8,614 nucleotides of DNA from Sulfurimonas sp. (GTDB lineage Bacteria; Campylobacterota; Campylobacteria; Campylobacterales; Sulfurimonadaceae): positions 1-8,614 of the forward strand of contig JALSMC010000257.1 in assembly GCA_026987995.1 (NCBI GenBank), given 5' to 3'. The translations under genes and the position numbers were made by a program. The notes beneath the pieces were generated by a model. The model was not told the origin of the DNA. It did no database searches and saw only the letters and a program-made list of their open reading frames with translations. Below, one piece after another: positions 1-6,131 of the stretch (its first letter is position 1; the number at the start of each line of letters is the position of its first letter).

Positions 1-689
1 AATGTTTCAAAGTTATAGTGACTCTCTGTTCGAGCAAAAAAGTTAAACATGATGTTGTTCCAACAGCAGTTATAGTTGAAGTACATATTTTGAGCGATGG
101 CGAGAAGGACTATGGGGCTTGCTATGAGTAGTGTTTTTATAGACTTTGTTTTGTAAACGCTGATGGCGAAAACAAAGAGTGAGAAAAAGAGAAACACTGA
201 GAAATACTTACTTAAAAATGCAGCCCCTAAAAAGAGTCCTGCGAGTAGGGCATATCTTATAGTTTGCTCTTTTTTAAGAGAGTAGAGAAAAAATTGTGTT
301 CCTAAAGTTCCAAAAAGCACAAGGGGAATATCATTTGTAAAGAGAGACATTAAAATATCTACAGGCGAGACTAAAAAGAGTAAAAAAAGTAGATAGGCTT
401 TGTTTTCATCAATGTAGAGCTGAGCTATTTTATAGATACTAAATGCCACTGTAATAGCTGCTATAAATGAGAAAAGTCTAAAAAATATGATGCTATCATT
501 TACAAAACTCATAAGCCATATGAGCCACCCAACCATAGGAGGGTGGTCATAGTAACCGCTACTGAGATGTGTCGCCCACTTTATGAAGTATGCTTCATCA
601 CCTGTGAGTGGTACAAGTGCTAGAATGAGGAGCTTACAAAAAAGAACAAGCCCGACTATCTTTATCTCTTTTTCGTAGGTTTTTGTCAT
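1..689 (-). CDS. GT39/ArnT-like GT-C glycosyltransferase, C-terminus cut by window edge
   Basis: I translated this reading frame from the reverse strand: ATG at 689-687, open to base 1, giving 229 codons of the N-terminal half. Residues 11-28 form a first membrane segment, followed by the periplasmic GT-C loop with the acidic pair in TGDEAY (D31, E32) and GYYDHPP (about 45-51), which are hallmarks of the PMT_2/ArnT-type family. Further shared features are FTNDIPLVLF (117-126) and FLSKY (158-162), and many hydrophobic segments. Such enzymes transfer a sugar from a polyprenyl-phosphate donor on the outer face of the inner membrane. It starts 4 bases after the DprE2-like gene, so it is co-transcribed and probably uses the lipid-linked pentose made by its neighbours. 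Its place after dprE2 matches that of aftA in mycobacteria, but the visible family is ArnT-like. The ribosome binding site is weak, suggesting translational coupling. The acceptor is unknown. Confidence 0.85.
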   Translation of the reverse strand, partial: MTKTYEKEIKIVGLVLFCKLLILALVPLTGDEAYFIKWATHLSSGYYDHPPMVGWLIWLMSFVNDSIIFFRLFSFIAAITVAFSIYKIAQLYIDENKAYLLFLLFLVSPVDILMSLFTNDIPLVLFGTLGTQFFLYSLKKEQTIRYALLAGLFLGAAFLSKYFSVFLFFSLFVFAISVYKTKSIKTLLIASPIVLLAIAQNMYFNYNCCWNNIMFNFFARTESHYNFET

Positions 690-693
690 AGTT

Positions 694-1425
694 TTAGATG
701 CTCAACTTTTTGAAGATGAACTCAGGAATAGTTGTGATGATAAGCATGATGTATCGCCATATCCATTTTGTATAAAGAGTGTTTTTTCCTGCTTGTTGTG
801 CTGTGAATATATCTTGGGCAACTTCATTTGGCTCTGCTGTAAGTTTTTCTGGTAGGTCTAAACCCTCTGTCATTTTGGTGTTTACAAAACCAGGTTTTAC
901 TGTCAGCACTGAAACGCCACTCTCGAAGAGTCTGTTTCTTAGCCCTGAGAGGTAAGCACTAAATGCAGCCTTTGCACTCCCGTAGATGTAGTTTGTTTTA
1001 CGACCACGGTCTCCAGCAACAGAACTCACCCCTACTATAAAGCCGCGTTTTTCTTCTTCAAAGTCATTTGCTACTATGTTTAAAAGACTTACGGCTCCTG
1101 TGTAGTTTACGTTAATAGTGTTAAGTGATTCACTCCACTCTTTCTCAGCCTTGTGTTGTTCAGTCATATACCCACTTACAACTATGACACCAAAAGGTTT
1201 CTCTTTTAAGCCCTCATATATCTCTTTATGTATCTCACAAGCAGTGATGTCAAGTTCAACTAACTCTACCTTCACAGATGAACGAACTTCTAAGTCTGTT
1301 TTAAACTCTTCTAAGTCAGTCACATTTCTTGCAGCTAAGTATAAACTATAACCATTTTTCGCATAAACACGAGCCGTCTCTTTTGCTATATCACTCTTTG
1401 CCCCAACTATTAAAACATAACTCAT
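694..1425 (-). CDS. dprE2: DprE2-like SDR: polyprenylphosphoryl-2-keto-ribose reductase
   Basis: A 243-residue short-chain dehydrogenase/reductase. The nucleotide-binding motif is VGAKSDIAK (7-15), with a conserved Asn in NVNYTG (105-110), catalytic Ser in GVSSVAG (132-138), and Y148-GSA-K152 as the YxxxK pair. The C-terminal tail (about 223-240) is hydrophobic and ends IPEFIFKKL, as I recall for DprE2-type SDRs, and may hold the enzyme at the membrane. In mycobacteria DprE2 uses NADH to reduce the 2-keto intermediate made by DprE1, giving decaprenylphosphoryl-D-arabinose. The start codon overlaps the DprE1-like stop by four bases (ATGA), so the two are translationally coupled. SDRs are hard to assign by sequence alone; the call rests largely on the adjacent DprE1 homologue, with which it would form the two-step C2 epimerase. 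Confidence 0.85.
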   Translation of the reverse strand: MSYVLIVGAKSDIAKETARVYAKNGYSLYLAARNVTDLEEFKTDLEVRSSVKVELVELDITACEIHKEIYEGLKEKPFGVIVVSGYMTEQHKAEKEWSESLNTINVNYTGAVSLLNIVANDFEEEKRGFIVGVSSVAGDRGRKTNYIYGSAKAAFSAYLSGLRNRLFESGVSVLTVKPGFVNTKMTEGLDLPEKLTAEPNEVAQDIFTAQQAGKNTLYTKWIWRYIMLIITTIPEFIFKKLSI

Positions 1426-2714
1426 AATCCCAACCTTTTACTTTGAATGGAGTTGAATTTCTCGTCCATTTTATTTTCTTTTCTAAACTTTCTAAATGTT
1501 TCTATTTTCTCGTAGCCCTGCTCAAAAGTCTCTTTACTCACACGGACATCTTTTGTAAGATATATGCGACCGCCACACTCGACTACTATTGCATCAAGCT
1601 CGTCTAGAAGCTCAAAGAGTCCCTTTTCTATCTTAAAGTCAAGTGCTAGAGAATAGCCCTCTATAGGAAAAGAGAGATAGTTTTCATTTTTCTTACCATA
1701 GAGTTTGAGTACTGCAAGAAACGAGCCTTTTCCACTTTGTGAAATCTTCTCTAAAATCCTCTCTAGTCCATCAAAACTGCTCTCTTTTGGCAGTATAAAC
1801 TGGTACTGAGTAAAGCCATTTTTTCCATAAATACGATTCCAATTACGAATGCTATCAAGTGGATAAAAAAAGCTGTCAAAATGAACTCTCTGCTTAGAAA
1901 CACCATCTTGTGACTTCCAGTAGTAGAGCCAGTTAAAAGCTTTTACACTCAGAGTGTTAAGGGCAAAAGATGGAAAGTTAAAAGGGATGTTGAGTTTAGA
2001 CTTTGGTTTGTAACGAAGGTCCCCATCATCTGCAAACTCTCCAGCCATTAGTAGAGACTTTCCTATGTTTTCATCTTTTGCGAGGCAGTCTATCCATGCT
2101 ACACTATACGGTAGGTGTTTGTACTCTTCAAACGCAGCAAAAGTCTCTTTGAGGTTTTTTGTTTTGATGGTTGTTTGGTTTATGAACTGTGAGTTTATCT
2201 TCTTAAGTGATAGTTTTGCTGTGAGAATGACTCCTGTAAGTCCCATACCTCCACAAGTAGCAAGAAAAAGTTCTTCGCCTTTTTTGACACTGACAACTTC
2301 ACCATCTGCTAACATAAGAGTAAACTCTTCGACACACTCGCTAAAACAGCCCTCTATGTGGTGGTTTTTTCCGTGAATATCTGAGGCGATGGCACCACCT
2401 ACTGTTATGAGTTTTGTTCCTGGTGTGACTTTTAAAAACCAGCCGCGTTTAACAACTCCCTCTAGTATCTCTGAGAGCAGTACTCCTGCTTGAACATCTA
2501 AGATACCAGTTACTTCATCGAAGTCTAAGAAGTAGTCATAGGGTTTTGTGTGGACTAAGGTATCAGCTAGAGCAGAGTCGCCATAACTACGACCATTTCC
2601 ATTAGCGATGAGTTCATCAGCAGTGCCAAGCTTCTCTTTTAGCTCGGCTTCACTGCTAAACTTAATAACTTCATTTTCAACAGTAGGGTACATTCCCCAG
2701 CTTTGTAAACTCAA
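1422..2714 (-). CDS. dprE1: DprE1-like FAD-dependent polyprenylphosphoryl-ribose 2-oxidase
   Basis: A 430-residue VAO-type FAD oxidoreductase, slightly shorter than mycobacterial DprE1. The FAD domain shows GNGRSYGDSAL (39-49), VTPGTKLITVGGAIASDIHG (96-115) running into KNHH (116-119), and GGMGLTGVI (155-163). The C-terminal part carries GGRIYLTKD (381-389), whose Lys388 should correspond to the active-site lysine K418 of the Mycobacterium tuberculosis enzyme. It oxidises the ribose C2 hydroxyl of polyprenylphosphoryl-ribose; the SDR next door then reduces the ketone to the arabino form. The position aligning with the benzothiazinone-reactive Cys387 is Ala357 (GYSLALDF). The start is TTG, chosen because AAGGA lies 7 bases upstream and because the conserved QSWG segment lies before the first ATG (residue 8). 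It begins 3 bases after the gtrA-like gene. Confidence 0.9.
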   Translation of the reverse strand: MSLQSWGMYPTVENEVIKFSSEAELKEKLGTADELIANGNGRSYGDSALADTLVHTKPYDYFLDFDEVTGILDVQAGVLLSEILEGVVKRGWFLKVTPGTKLITVGGAIASDIHGKNHHIEGCFSECVEEFTLMLADGEVVSVKKGEELFLATCGGMGLTGVILTAKLSLKKINSQFINQTTIKTKNLKETFAAFEEYKHLPYSVAWIDCLAKDENIGKSLLMAGEFADDGDLRYKPKSKLNIPFNFPSFALNTLSVKAFNWLYYWKSQDGVSKQRVHFDSFFYPLDSIRNWNRIYGKNGFTQYQFILPKESSFDGLERILEKISQSGKGSFLAVLKLYGKKNENYLSFPIEGYSLALDFKIEKGLFELLDELDAIVVECGGRIYLTKDVRVSKETFEQGYEKIETFRKFRKENKMDEKFNSIQSKRLGL

Positions 2715-2717
2715 ACT

Positions 2718-3107
2718 CTAGTCCTTAAAAACAAATTTTTTATCTAAATTGTACTTGACTACATAACCTATGGCTAAACCTATAAGCGCACCTAAGTACT
2801 TCGCGTTTGCATTGTCAAATACATAGTCAAAACCAATCTCAAAACCCCAAAAGATAAAGGTCGTAAAAACTCCCATGAGAGAGTAAAGTAAAAACTTTTT
2901 GCCATTATCTTTAGCACCTGAAGTTTCATGGAAAAAGATGTACTTTTTATCTAAGATGTATTTTAGCACTAATCCGGCCAATGTACCAACAAACATAGCG
3001 AGGTAGAGTGATAAAAAGCCACTGTAAAGTAAAAAACTAAGCCACTGAAAAAAGAGATTTACTGCTGTGGAGATGATGGCAAAAATGATGTAACGAACGG
3101 CTATCAT
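2718..3107 (-). CDS. GtrA-like four-helix membrane protein, candidate lipid-linked sugar flippase or partner
   Basis: A 129-residue, very hydrophobic protein with four predicted membrane helices (about 4-24, 32-52, 75-95 and 101-118), the usual size and topology of the GtrA family. It holds an internal repeat typical of the family: KYILDKKYIF in the first half and KYNLDKKFVF near the C-terminus. GtrA proteins are linked to translocation of polyprenyl-phosphate sugars; the mycobacterial member Rv3789 lies immediately upstream of dprE1, as here, and has been proposed as a decaprenylphosphoryl-arabinose flippase or as an anchor for AftA. Its ATG overlaps the UbiA-family stop by four bases. Family membership is clear; the transport role is inferred from context. 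Confidence 0.85.
   Translation of the reverse strand: MIAVRYIIFAIISTAVNLFFQWLSFLLYSGFLSLYLAMFVGTLAGLVLKYILDKKYIFFHETSGAKDNGKKFLLYSLMGVFTTFIFWGFEIGFDYVFDNANAKYLGALIGLAIGYVVKYNLDKKFVFKD
2722..2726 (-). promoter_or_regulatory. Shine-Dalgarno AAGGA that sets the TTG start of the DprE1-like gene
   Basis: On the minus strand AAGGA is followed by 7 bases and then TTG at 2714-2712. The next in-frame ATG (residue 8) would be 28 bases from this site and would drop the conserved QSWG stretch, so the TTG is preferred. The site lies inside the last codons of the upstream gtrA-like gene. Confidence 0.6.
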
Positions 3108-3967
3108 GTAAGTTTAACTATCCCTACGAAACAAATAAGCCATAAAATGAGTGTTACTTTTATGAAAGTATCTTTGAGAACTATTTTACTAGGGCTACCG
3201 CTTTGTTCTTCTACAAAAGTTATCTGCATATAACGCAAGATGGCGAGGATAACAAATAGAGTAGTAAGGTAGAGATACTCACTTCCTATGCGAGCTATGA
3301 CTTCAGGGGAAACTGTGTACTGCAAGTAACTTACAATCACAACGCCACTCATAAGTACCATAGCTGCATTTACGAACTCTAGGTTGTAGCCGTCTATGTT
3401 TTTTCGTGTCTCTTTTCCCTCAAGGGAGAGCAGTACATCATCTCTGCGTTTAGCAAGTGCTAGAAAAATTGCCAGTAAAAAAGTGATGATGATTATCCAC
3501 ATAGAAAGAGGTGTGTCTGTTACTTGTGCCCCTGCAAACAAACGCAGTACAAAACCCGTAGCGATGATAAATATGTCAACAATGGCGATGTGTTTAAGTC
3601 TGTAAGAGTACAAAATATTAAGTACGAAGTAGCTGACTAAAACTGAAAAAAGCTCATGTGAAAAGAGAAATGTTGCCACTAAAGTAGTTGATGAAAGTCC
3701 TAGAAAAAGAAAGTTAGCAGTTGTTAAAGAGATAGCCCCTGATGCTAAAGGACGGTTCTTCTTTGTAGGGTGCTTTTTGTCCTCTTCTATGTCCATAAAG
3801 TCGTTCAAAACATAAATGCTACTCGCCAATAGTGAAAAAAGTATAAACGCGACAGTGGCATTTAAAACACTCTCTTGGTTAAAGTTAAACGCGAAGATAA
3901 GGGGTGCAAAAATAAAGAGATTTTTTACATATTGATGTGGGCGTAAAAGTGTTAGTAGGTTATTCAT
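3104..3967 (-). CDS. UbiA-family polyprenyl-phosphate phosphoribosyltransferase (DPPR synthase-like)
   Basis: A 287-residue membrane prenyltransferase with about eight or nine hydrophobic segments. The N-terminus LLRPHQYVKNLFIFAPL (7-23) resembles the DPPR synthase branch (Rv3806c type). The first Asp-rich motif is LNDFMDIEEDKKHP (54-67) followed by KKNRPLASG (69-77). The second conserved region runs from YSYRLKH (120-126) through D131 to LRLFAGA (141-147). In this branch the enzyme moves 5-phosphoribose from PRPP to polyprenyl phosphate, the committed step to lipid-linked arabinose, on the cytoplasmic side. Ubiquinone- or haem-type UbiA proteins are the alternative, but the company of DprE1, DprE2 and GtrA homologues supports DPPR synthase. 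The start overlaps the stop of the upstream glycosyltransferase (ATGA). The phosphatase for the next step is not in the window. Confidence 0.85.
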   Translation of the reverse strand: MNNLLTLLRPHQYVKNLFIFAPLIFAFNFNQESVLNATVAFILFSLLASSIYVLNDFMDIEEDKKHPTKKNRPLASGAISLTTANFLFLGLSSTTLVATFLFSHELFSVLVSYFVLNILYSYRLKHIAIVDIFIIATGFVLRLFAGAQVTDTPLSMWIIIITFLLAIFLALAKRRDDVLLSLEGKETRKNIDGYNLEFVNAAMVLMSGVVIVSYLQYTVSPEVIARIGSEYLYLTTLFVILAILRYMQITFVEEQSGSPSKIVLKDTFIKVTLILWLICFVGIVKLT

Positions 3968-5370
3968 TTTTTCTCAATTTGTTTTGGATTGGAGACTCTA
4001 TAAGTGTAAAAAATTCTTATTCTTGGAATAACCACATAAGTGTCAATAAGTTCTACACTTTTATAATATTTTTTAAGCTCTGCTTCTCGTTTATTGTTAC
4101 GACAGAGTACAAGTCCATCTTTATGCCACTCTTTTTCATCTCGAACCATATCATAATGGGAATATCTTGAATCGATAGCAACATCAGTATCTGGATGATC
4201 TGGGAGGTAATACTTAATATATGCAGCAGTAGTAAGGTGTGCACCATATAGCTTATCTCCATCTTGAATGTGCTGAGAGAATCTCTCGACAATTCTATCA
4301 CTAGCATACATTCTCTCTTGAACCTTATCTAAATAAAAAAGCATAGCTATTCTACCTGTAAGAGAAAAAATGATTGCAATAATAAGCCCGACTTTAAGTT
4401 GCTTCTGTAAATCGTACTTAGTGATGATGTATGAGACGAAAATTGCAGCTCCAACATAAGCTGGTGCAGTATAGTTTAGACCCATAGGTTTAAAAAGACC
4501 TTTATAGATAAAAAATAGTAATGTAACTACTGTGGTTAAAATTATAAAGAATATTTTATCATCTTTATAAGCAAGCTTCTCTTTAAACATATAGTAAAAT
4601 AGTATCCATGTGAAGATAGGAGAAAAAAGTATAAATTGTCCTGCTATAAATGCAATGGCATCACCAAGATTAACCCTAAATCCATCTGCAGAACCATGGT
4701 CGATTTGAAAAAGAAAACTTATCCAATCATGCTGATAGTTCCAATAAAGCATAGGTGAAACAATAAGCAGCGAAATACCAATTAAAAGATAAGTTAAAGG
4801 ATTTGTAAAAAGGTCTCGTCTTTTAAGCAGAACAAAAATTAAAAAAGAGAAGACAAGTAAAATGGCAGAGTACTTACTAATCATAGTAAAACCTAAAAAA
4901 ACTCCTGTGAGTACAAAATCTTTCCTCTTACCATAAAAGAGTGCCATATAGCCATAATAGAGAGAGAGTGTCCAAAAAAGTAGTAGTGGTGTATCTGGAG
5001 TTGTAATAATATAGCCTGATTGAACGAGAATTACACTCGAAGAGATTAGCAGAGCATTTAGAGCAGTTTTGTTATCAGATATCTCCGCAGTCAGTTTATA
5101 TATATAGAGAGAGGTGATAGAGAGCGAAAATACATTTACTAACCTTACTCCCCACTCATCTTGGGAGATAAAGTTACTTAGGTATATCATATAAGCAATC
5201 ATAGCAGGATGGTCATAATAGCTTGTCTGAAGCTTATGACTCCACATCCAGTAATACGCCTCATCGCCGTGAAGTGGCAAAAACATATTATACACAATTG
5301 ATATAATCGCTAAAAATAAAAGTACTAAATAAGCACTTCTTTGTGGTGTTTTATAAAATTTATCTAGCAT
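3964..5370 (-). CDS. GT39/ArnT-like GT-C glycosyltransferase, first gene of the operon
   Basis: A 468-residue integral membrane protein: about ten hydrophobic segments between residues 13 and 347, then a soluble C-terminal tail (about 348-468). The first periplasmic loop carries HGDEAYYWMW (34-43; D36 and E37 the likely catalytic acidic pair) and SYYDHPAM (50-57). TPDTPLLLFW (124-133) and ISKY (164-167) are further PMT_2/ArnT-type signatures. Such enzymes take a sugar from a polyprenyl-phosphate carrier and put it on lipid, glycan or protein in the periplasm; here the donor is probably the arabinose lipid made by the downstream genes. It is a distant paralogue of the partial enzyme at the other end of the operon. 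The start at 5370 has AGGA 12 bases upstream, which is rather far, and a TATAAT box at 5407-5402. The acceptor cannot be read from the sequence. Confidence 0.88.
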   Translation of the reverse strand: MLDKFYKTPQRSAYLVLLFLAIISIVYNMFLPLHGDEAYYWMWSHKLQTSYYDHPAMIAYMIYLSNFISQDEWGVRLVNVFSLSITSLYIYKLTAEISDNKTALNALLISSSVILVQSGYIITTPDTPLLLFWTLSLYYGYMALFYGKRKDFVLTGVFLGFTMISKYSAILLVFSFLIFVLLKRRDLFTNPLTYLLIGISLLIVSPMLYWNYQHDWISFLFQIDHGSADGFRVNLGDAIAFIAGQFILFSPIFTWILFYYMFKEKLAYKDDKIFFIILTTVVTLLFFIYKGLFKPMGLNYTAPAYVGAAIFVSYIITKYDLQKQLKVGLIIAIIFSLTGRIAMLFYLDKVQERMYASDRIVERFSQHIQDGDKLYGAHLTTAAYIKYYLPDHPDTDVAIDSRYSHYDMVRDEKEWHKDGLVLCRNNKREAELKKYYKSVELIDTYVVIPRIRIFYTYRVSNPKQIEKK

Positions 5371-5401
5371 ATAAAAATATTATCCTGAAATTGTTTCTCA
5401 T

Positions 5402-5407
5402 ATTATA
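5402..5407 (-). promoter_or_regulatory. Candidate -10 box (TATAAT) for the glycosylation operon
   Basis: The minus strand has a perfect TATAAT directly preceded by TG, about 32 bases before the ATG at 5370, which implies a leader of roughly 25 bases. A TTGATA at 5432-5427 could be a -35, but the 19-base spacer is long. The region is AT-rich, so chance matches are easy; its position before the first gene of the operon supports it. Confidence 0.5.
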
Positions 5408-5508
5408 CACTATATACGATTTATAATATCAATAAGTGTCTAACATTTATTATAGTCAGGTACATATATGCAAATGGAAATGTTAGTGATTTGTAAACTA
5501 AAGGTAAT

Positions 5509-5550
5509 GTTTATATGCAAAAACTTTTACAAACGTATTTAGATTATTAA
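5509..5550 (+). repeat. Copy A of a 42-base direct repeat with coding-like conservation
   Basis: This stretch matches 8514-8555 at 35 of 42 bases without gaps. Both copies read VYMQK(L/F)LQTYLDY-stop in the same frame, and six of the seven differences are synonymous. From the ATG at 5515 copy A could encode an 11-residue peptide, MQKLLQTYLDY, with AAGG 10 bases upstream (5501-5504). An in-frame stop at 5494-5496 limits the frame on the left. It ends 12 bases before the TG of the korA extended -10, so it is either a small coding sequence, the tail of a lost gene, or a regulator site. Confidence 0.65.
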
Positions 5551-5562
5551 TAATGTTCTTTA

Positions 5563-5571
5563 TGCTAGAAT
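5563..5571 (+). promoter_or_regulatory. Extended -10 promoter of korAB
   Basis: The sequence TG-C-TAGAAT (TG at 5563-5564, hexamer 5566-5571, five of six consensus bases) lies 28 bases before the korA ATG, giving a leader of about 22 bases. No convincing -35 is seen at 17 bases; the repeat copy at 5509-5550 occupies that area and upstream, where an activator might bind. Confidence 0.55.
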
Positions 5572-5588
5572 GAGGTAGCTTAAAATTT

Positions 5589-5595
5589 GAGGTGA
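5589..5595 (+). promoter_or_regulatory. Ribosome binding site of korA
   Basis: GAGGTGA sits 4 bases before the ATG at 5600, a strong if close Shine-Dalgarno sequence. It supports this start over any later Met in the frame. Confidence 0.7.
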
Positions 5596-5599
5596 ACAT

Positions 5600-6127
5600 A
5601 TGTCTACTCTAACAGAAGTTGAAAGTGTTGTTATACGATTTTCTGGAGATTCAGGGGATGGTATACAGCTAACAGGAACACAGTTTTCAAGTACATCAGC
5701 AATGATGGGCAATGATATTACAACTTTTCCAAATTATCCAGCAGAGATACGGGCACCTAAAGGTACTGTTGCCGGTGTATCTGGATTCCAAATCAATTTT
5801 GGATCAAGAGAAATATTTACCCCTGGTGATGAAGCAGACATGCTTGTCGCCTTTAACCCTGCTGCACTTAAAGTTAACTTGAAAGATCTGAAAAAAGGGG
5901 GTACTATTCTCCTTGATGAAGATGCTTTTACTGCTAGTAAAATTGCAAAAGCAGGGTACGAGCAAAACCCTCTTCATAGTGGTGAACTTGATGGCTATCA
6001 ACTTATTTCAGTTCCCATGGATTCTCAAACTGCTGCAGCACTTAAAGAGATTGACCTGGATAATAAAAGTAAAAAACGGTGTAAAAATTTTTATGCCTTA
6101 GGTATGACTTACCTTTTTTTACCATAG
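5600..6127 (+). CDS. korA: korA 5' part: gamma-domain of 2-oxoglutarate:ferredoxin oxidoreductase alpha subunit, ended by frameshift
   Basis: This frame gives 175 residues forming the N-terminal (gamma-like) domain of a fused gamma-alpha 2-oxoacid:acceptor oxidoreductase subunit. Visible family motifs are RFSGDSGDGIQLTG (13-26), FPNYPAEIRAPKGTVAGVSG (43-62) and DMLVAFNPAALK (79-90). The reading is normal to LGMTYLF (167-173), then hits a stop only because of a seven-T run at 6114-6120. With one T fewer it continues as LFYHREMQTTLNW into the next frame. The whole protein would be about 615 residues, normal for the two-subunit KorAB type. The enzyme links 2-oxoglutarate and succinyl-CoA with CO2 and reduced ferredoxin, in the oxidative or reductive TCA cycle. 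Substrate choice between 2-oxoglutarate and other 2-oxoacids is assigned by family resemblance. Confidence 0.85.
   Translation: MSTLTEVESVVIRFSGDSGDGIQLTGTQFSSTSAMMGNDITTFPNYPAEIRAPKGTVAGVSGFQINFGSREIFTPGDEADMLVAFNPAALKVNLKDLKKGGTILLDEDAFTASKIAKAGYEQNPLHSGELDGYQLISVPMDSQTAAALKEIDLDNKSKKRCKNFYALGMTYLFLP
6114..6120 (+). other. korA: Seven-T run where the korA frame breaks
   Basis: With seven Ts the frame closes at the TAG at 6125-6127; with six Ts it runs on through TAC CAT AGA GAG ATG into the downstream frame with no residues missing. The fault is therefore exactly one extra base. The same CTTTTTTTA string occurs in frame at 6366-6374, where it is read correctly. Confidence 0.85.
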
Positions 6128-6131
6128 AGAG

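Noticed and set aside
2065..2376. A 103-codon plus-strand open frame opposite the DprE1-like gene
   Set aside because: It is antisense to a well-supported gene, shows no recognisable motif and has no convincing ribosome binding site; it is a by-product of the opposite strand's codons.
3937..4307. Short open frames on both strands around the glycosyltransferase C-terminus and the UbiA-like start
   Set aside because: They overlap two strong genes in other frames and contain no domain features.
5465..5521. Direct repeat TATATGCAAA at 5465-5474 and 5512-5521
   Set aside because: Only ten AT-rich bases match and the similarity does not extend, so it is not a convincing third copy of the 42-base element.
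5490..5533. Inverted repeat TTTGTAAA (5490-5497) and TTTACAAA (5526-5533) upstream of korA
   Set aside because: The 8-base arms are AT-rich and 28 bases apart, and the left arm is not conserved near the second repeat copy; chance is a sufficient explanation.
5468..5542. A 24-codon frame starting MQMEMLVICK upstream of korA
   Set aside because: It resembles the start of the small ORF at 8487 only loosely and runs through the repeat in a different frame from the conserved one; there is no supporting ribosome binding site.
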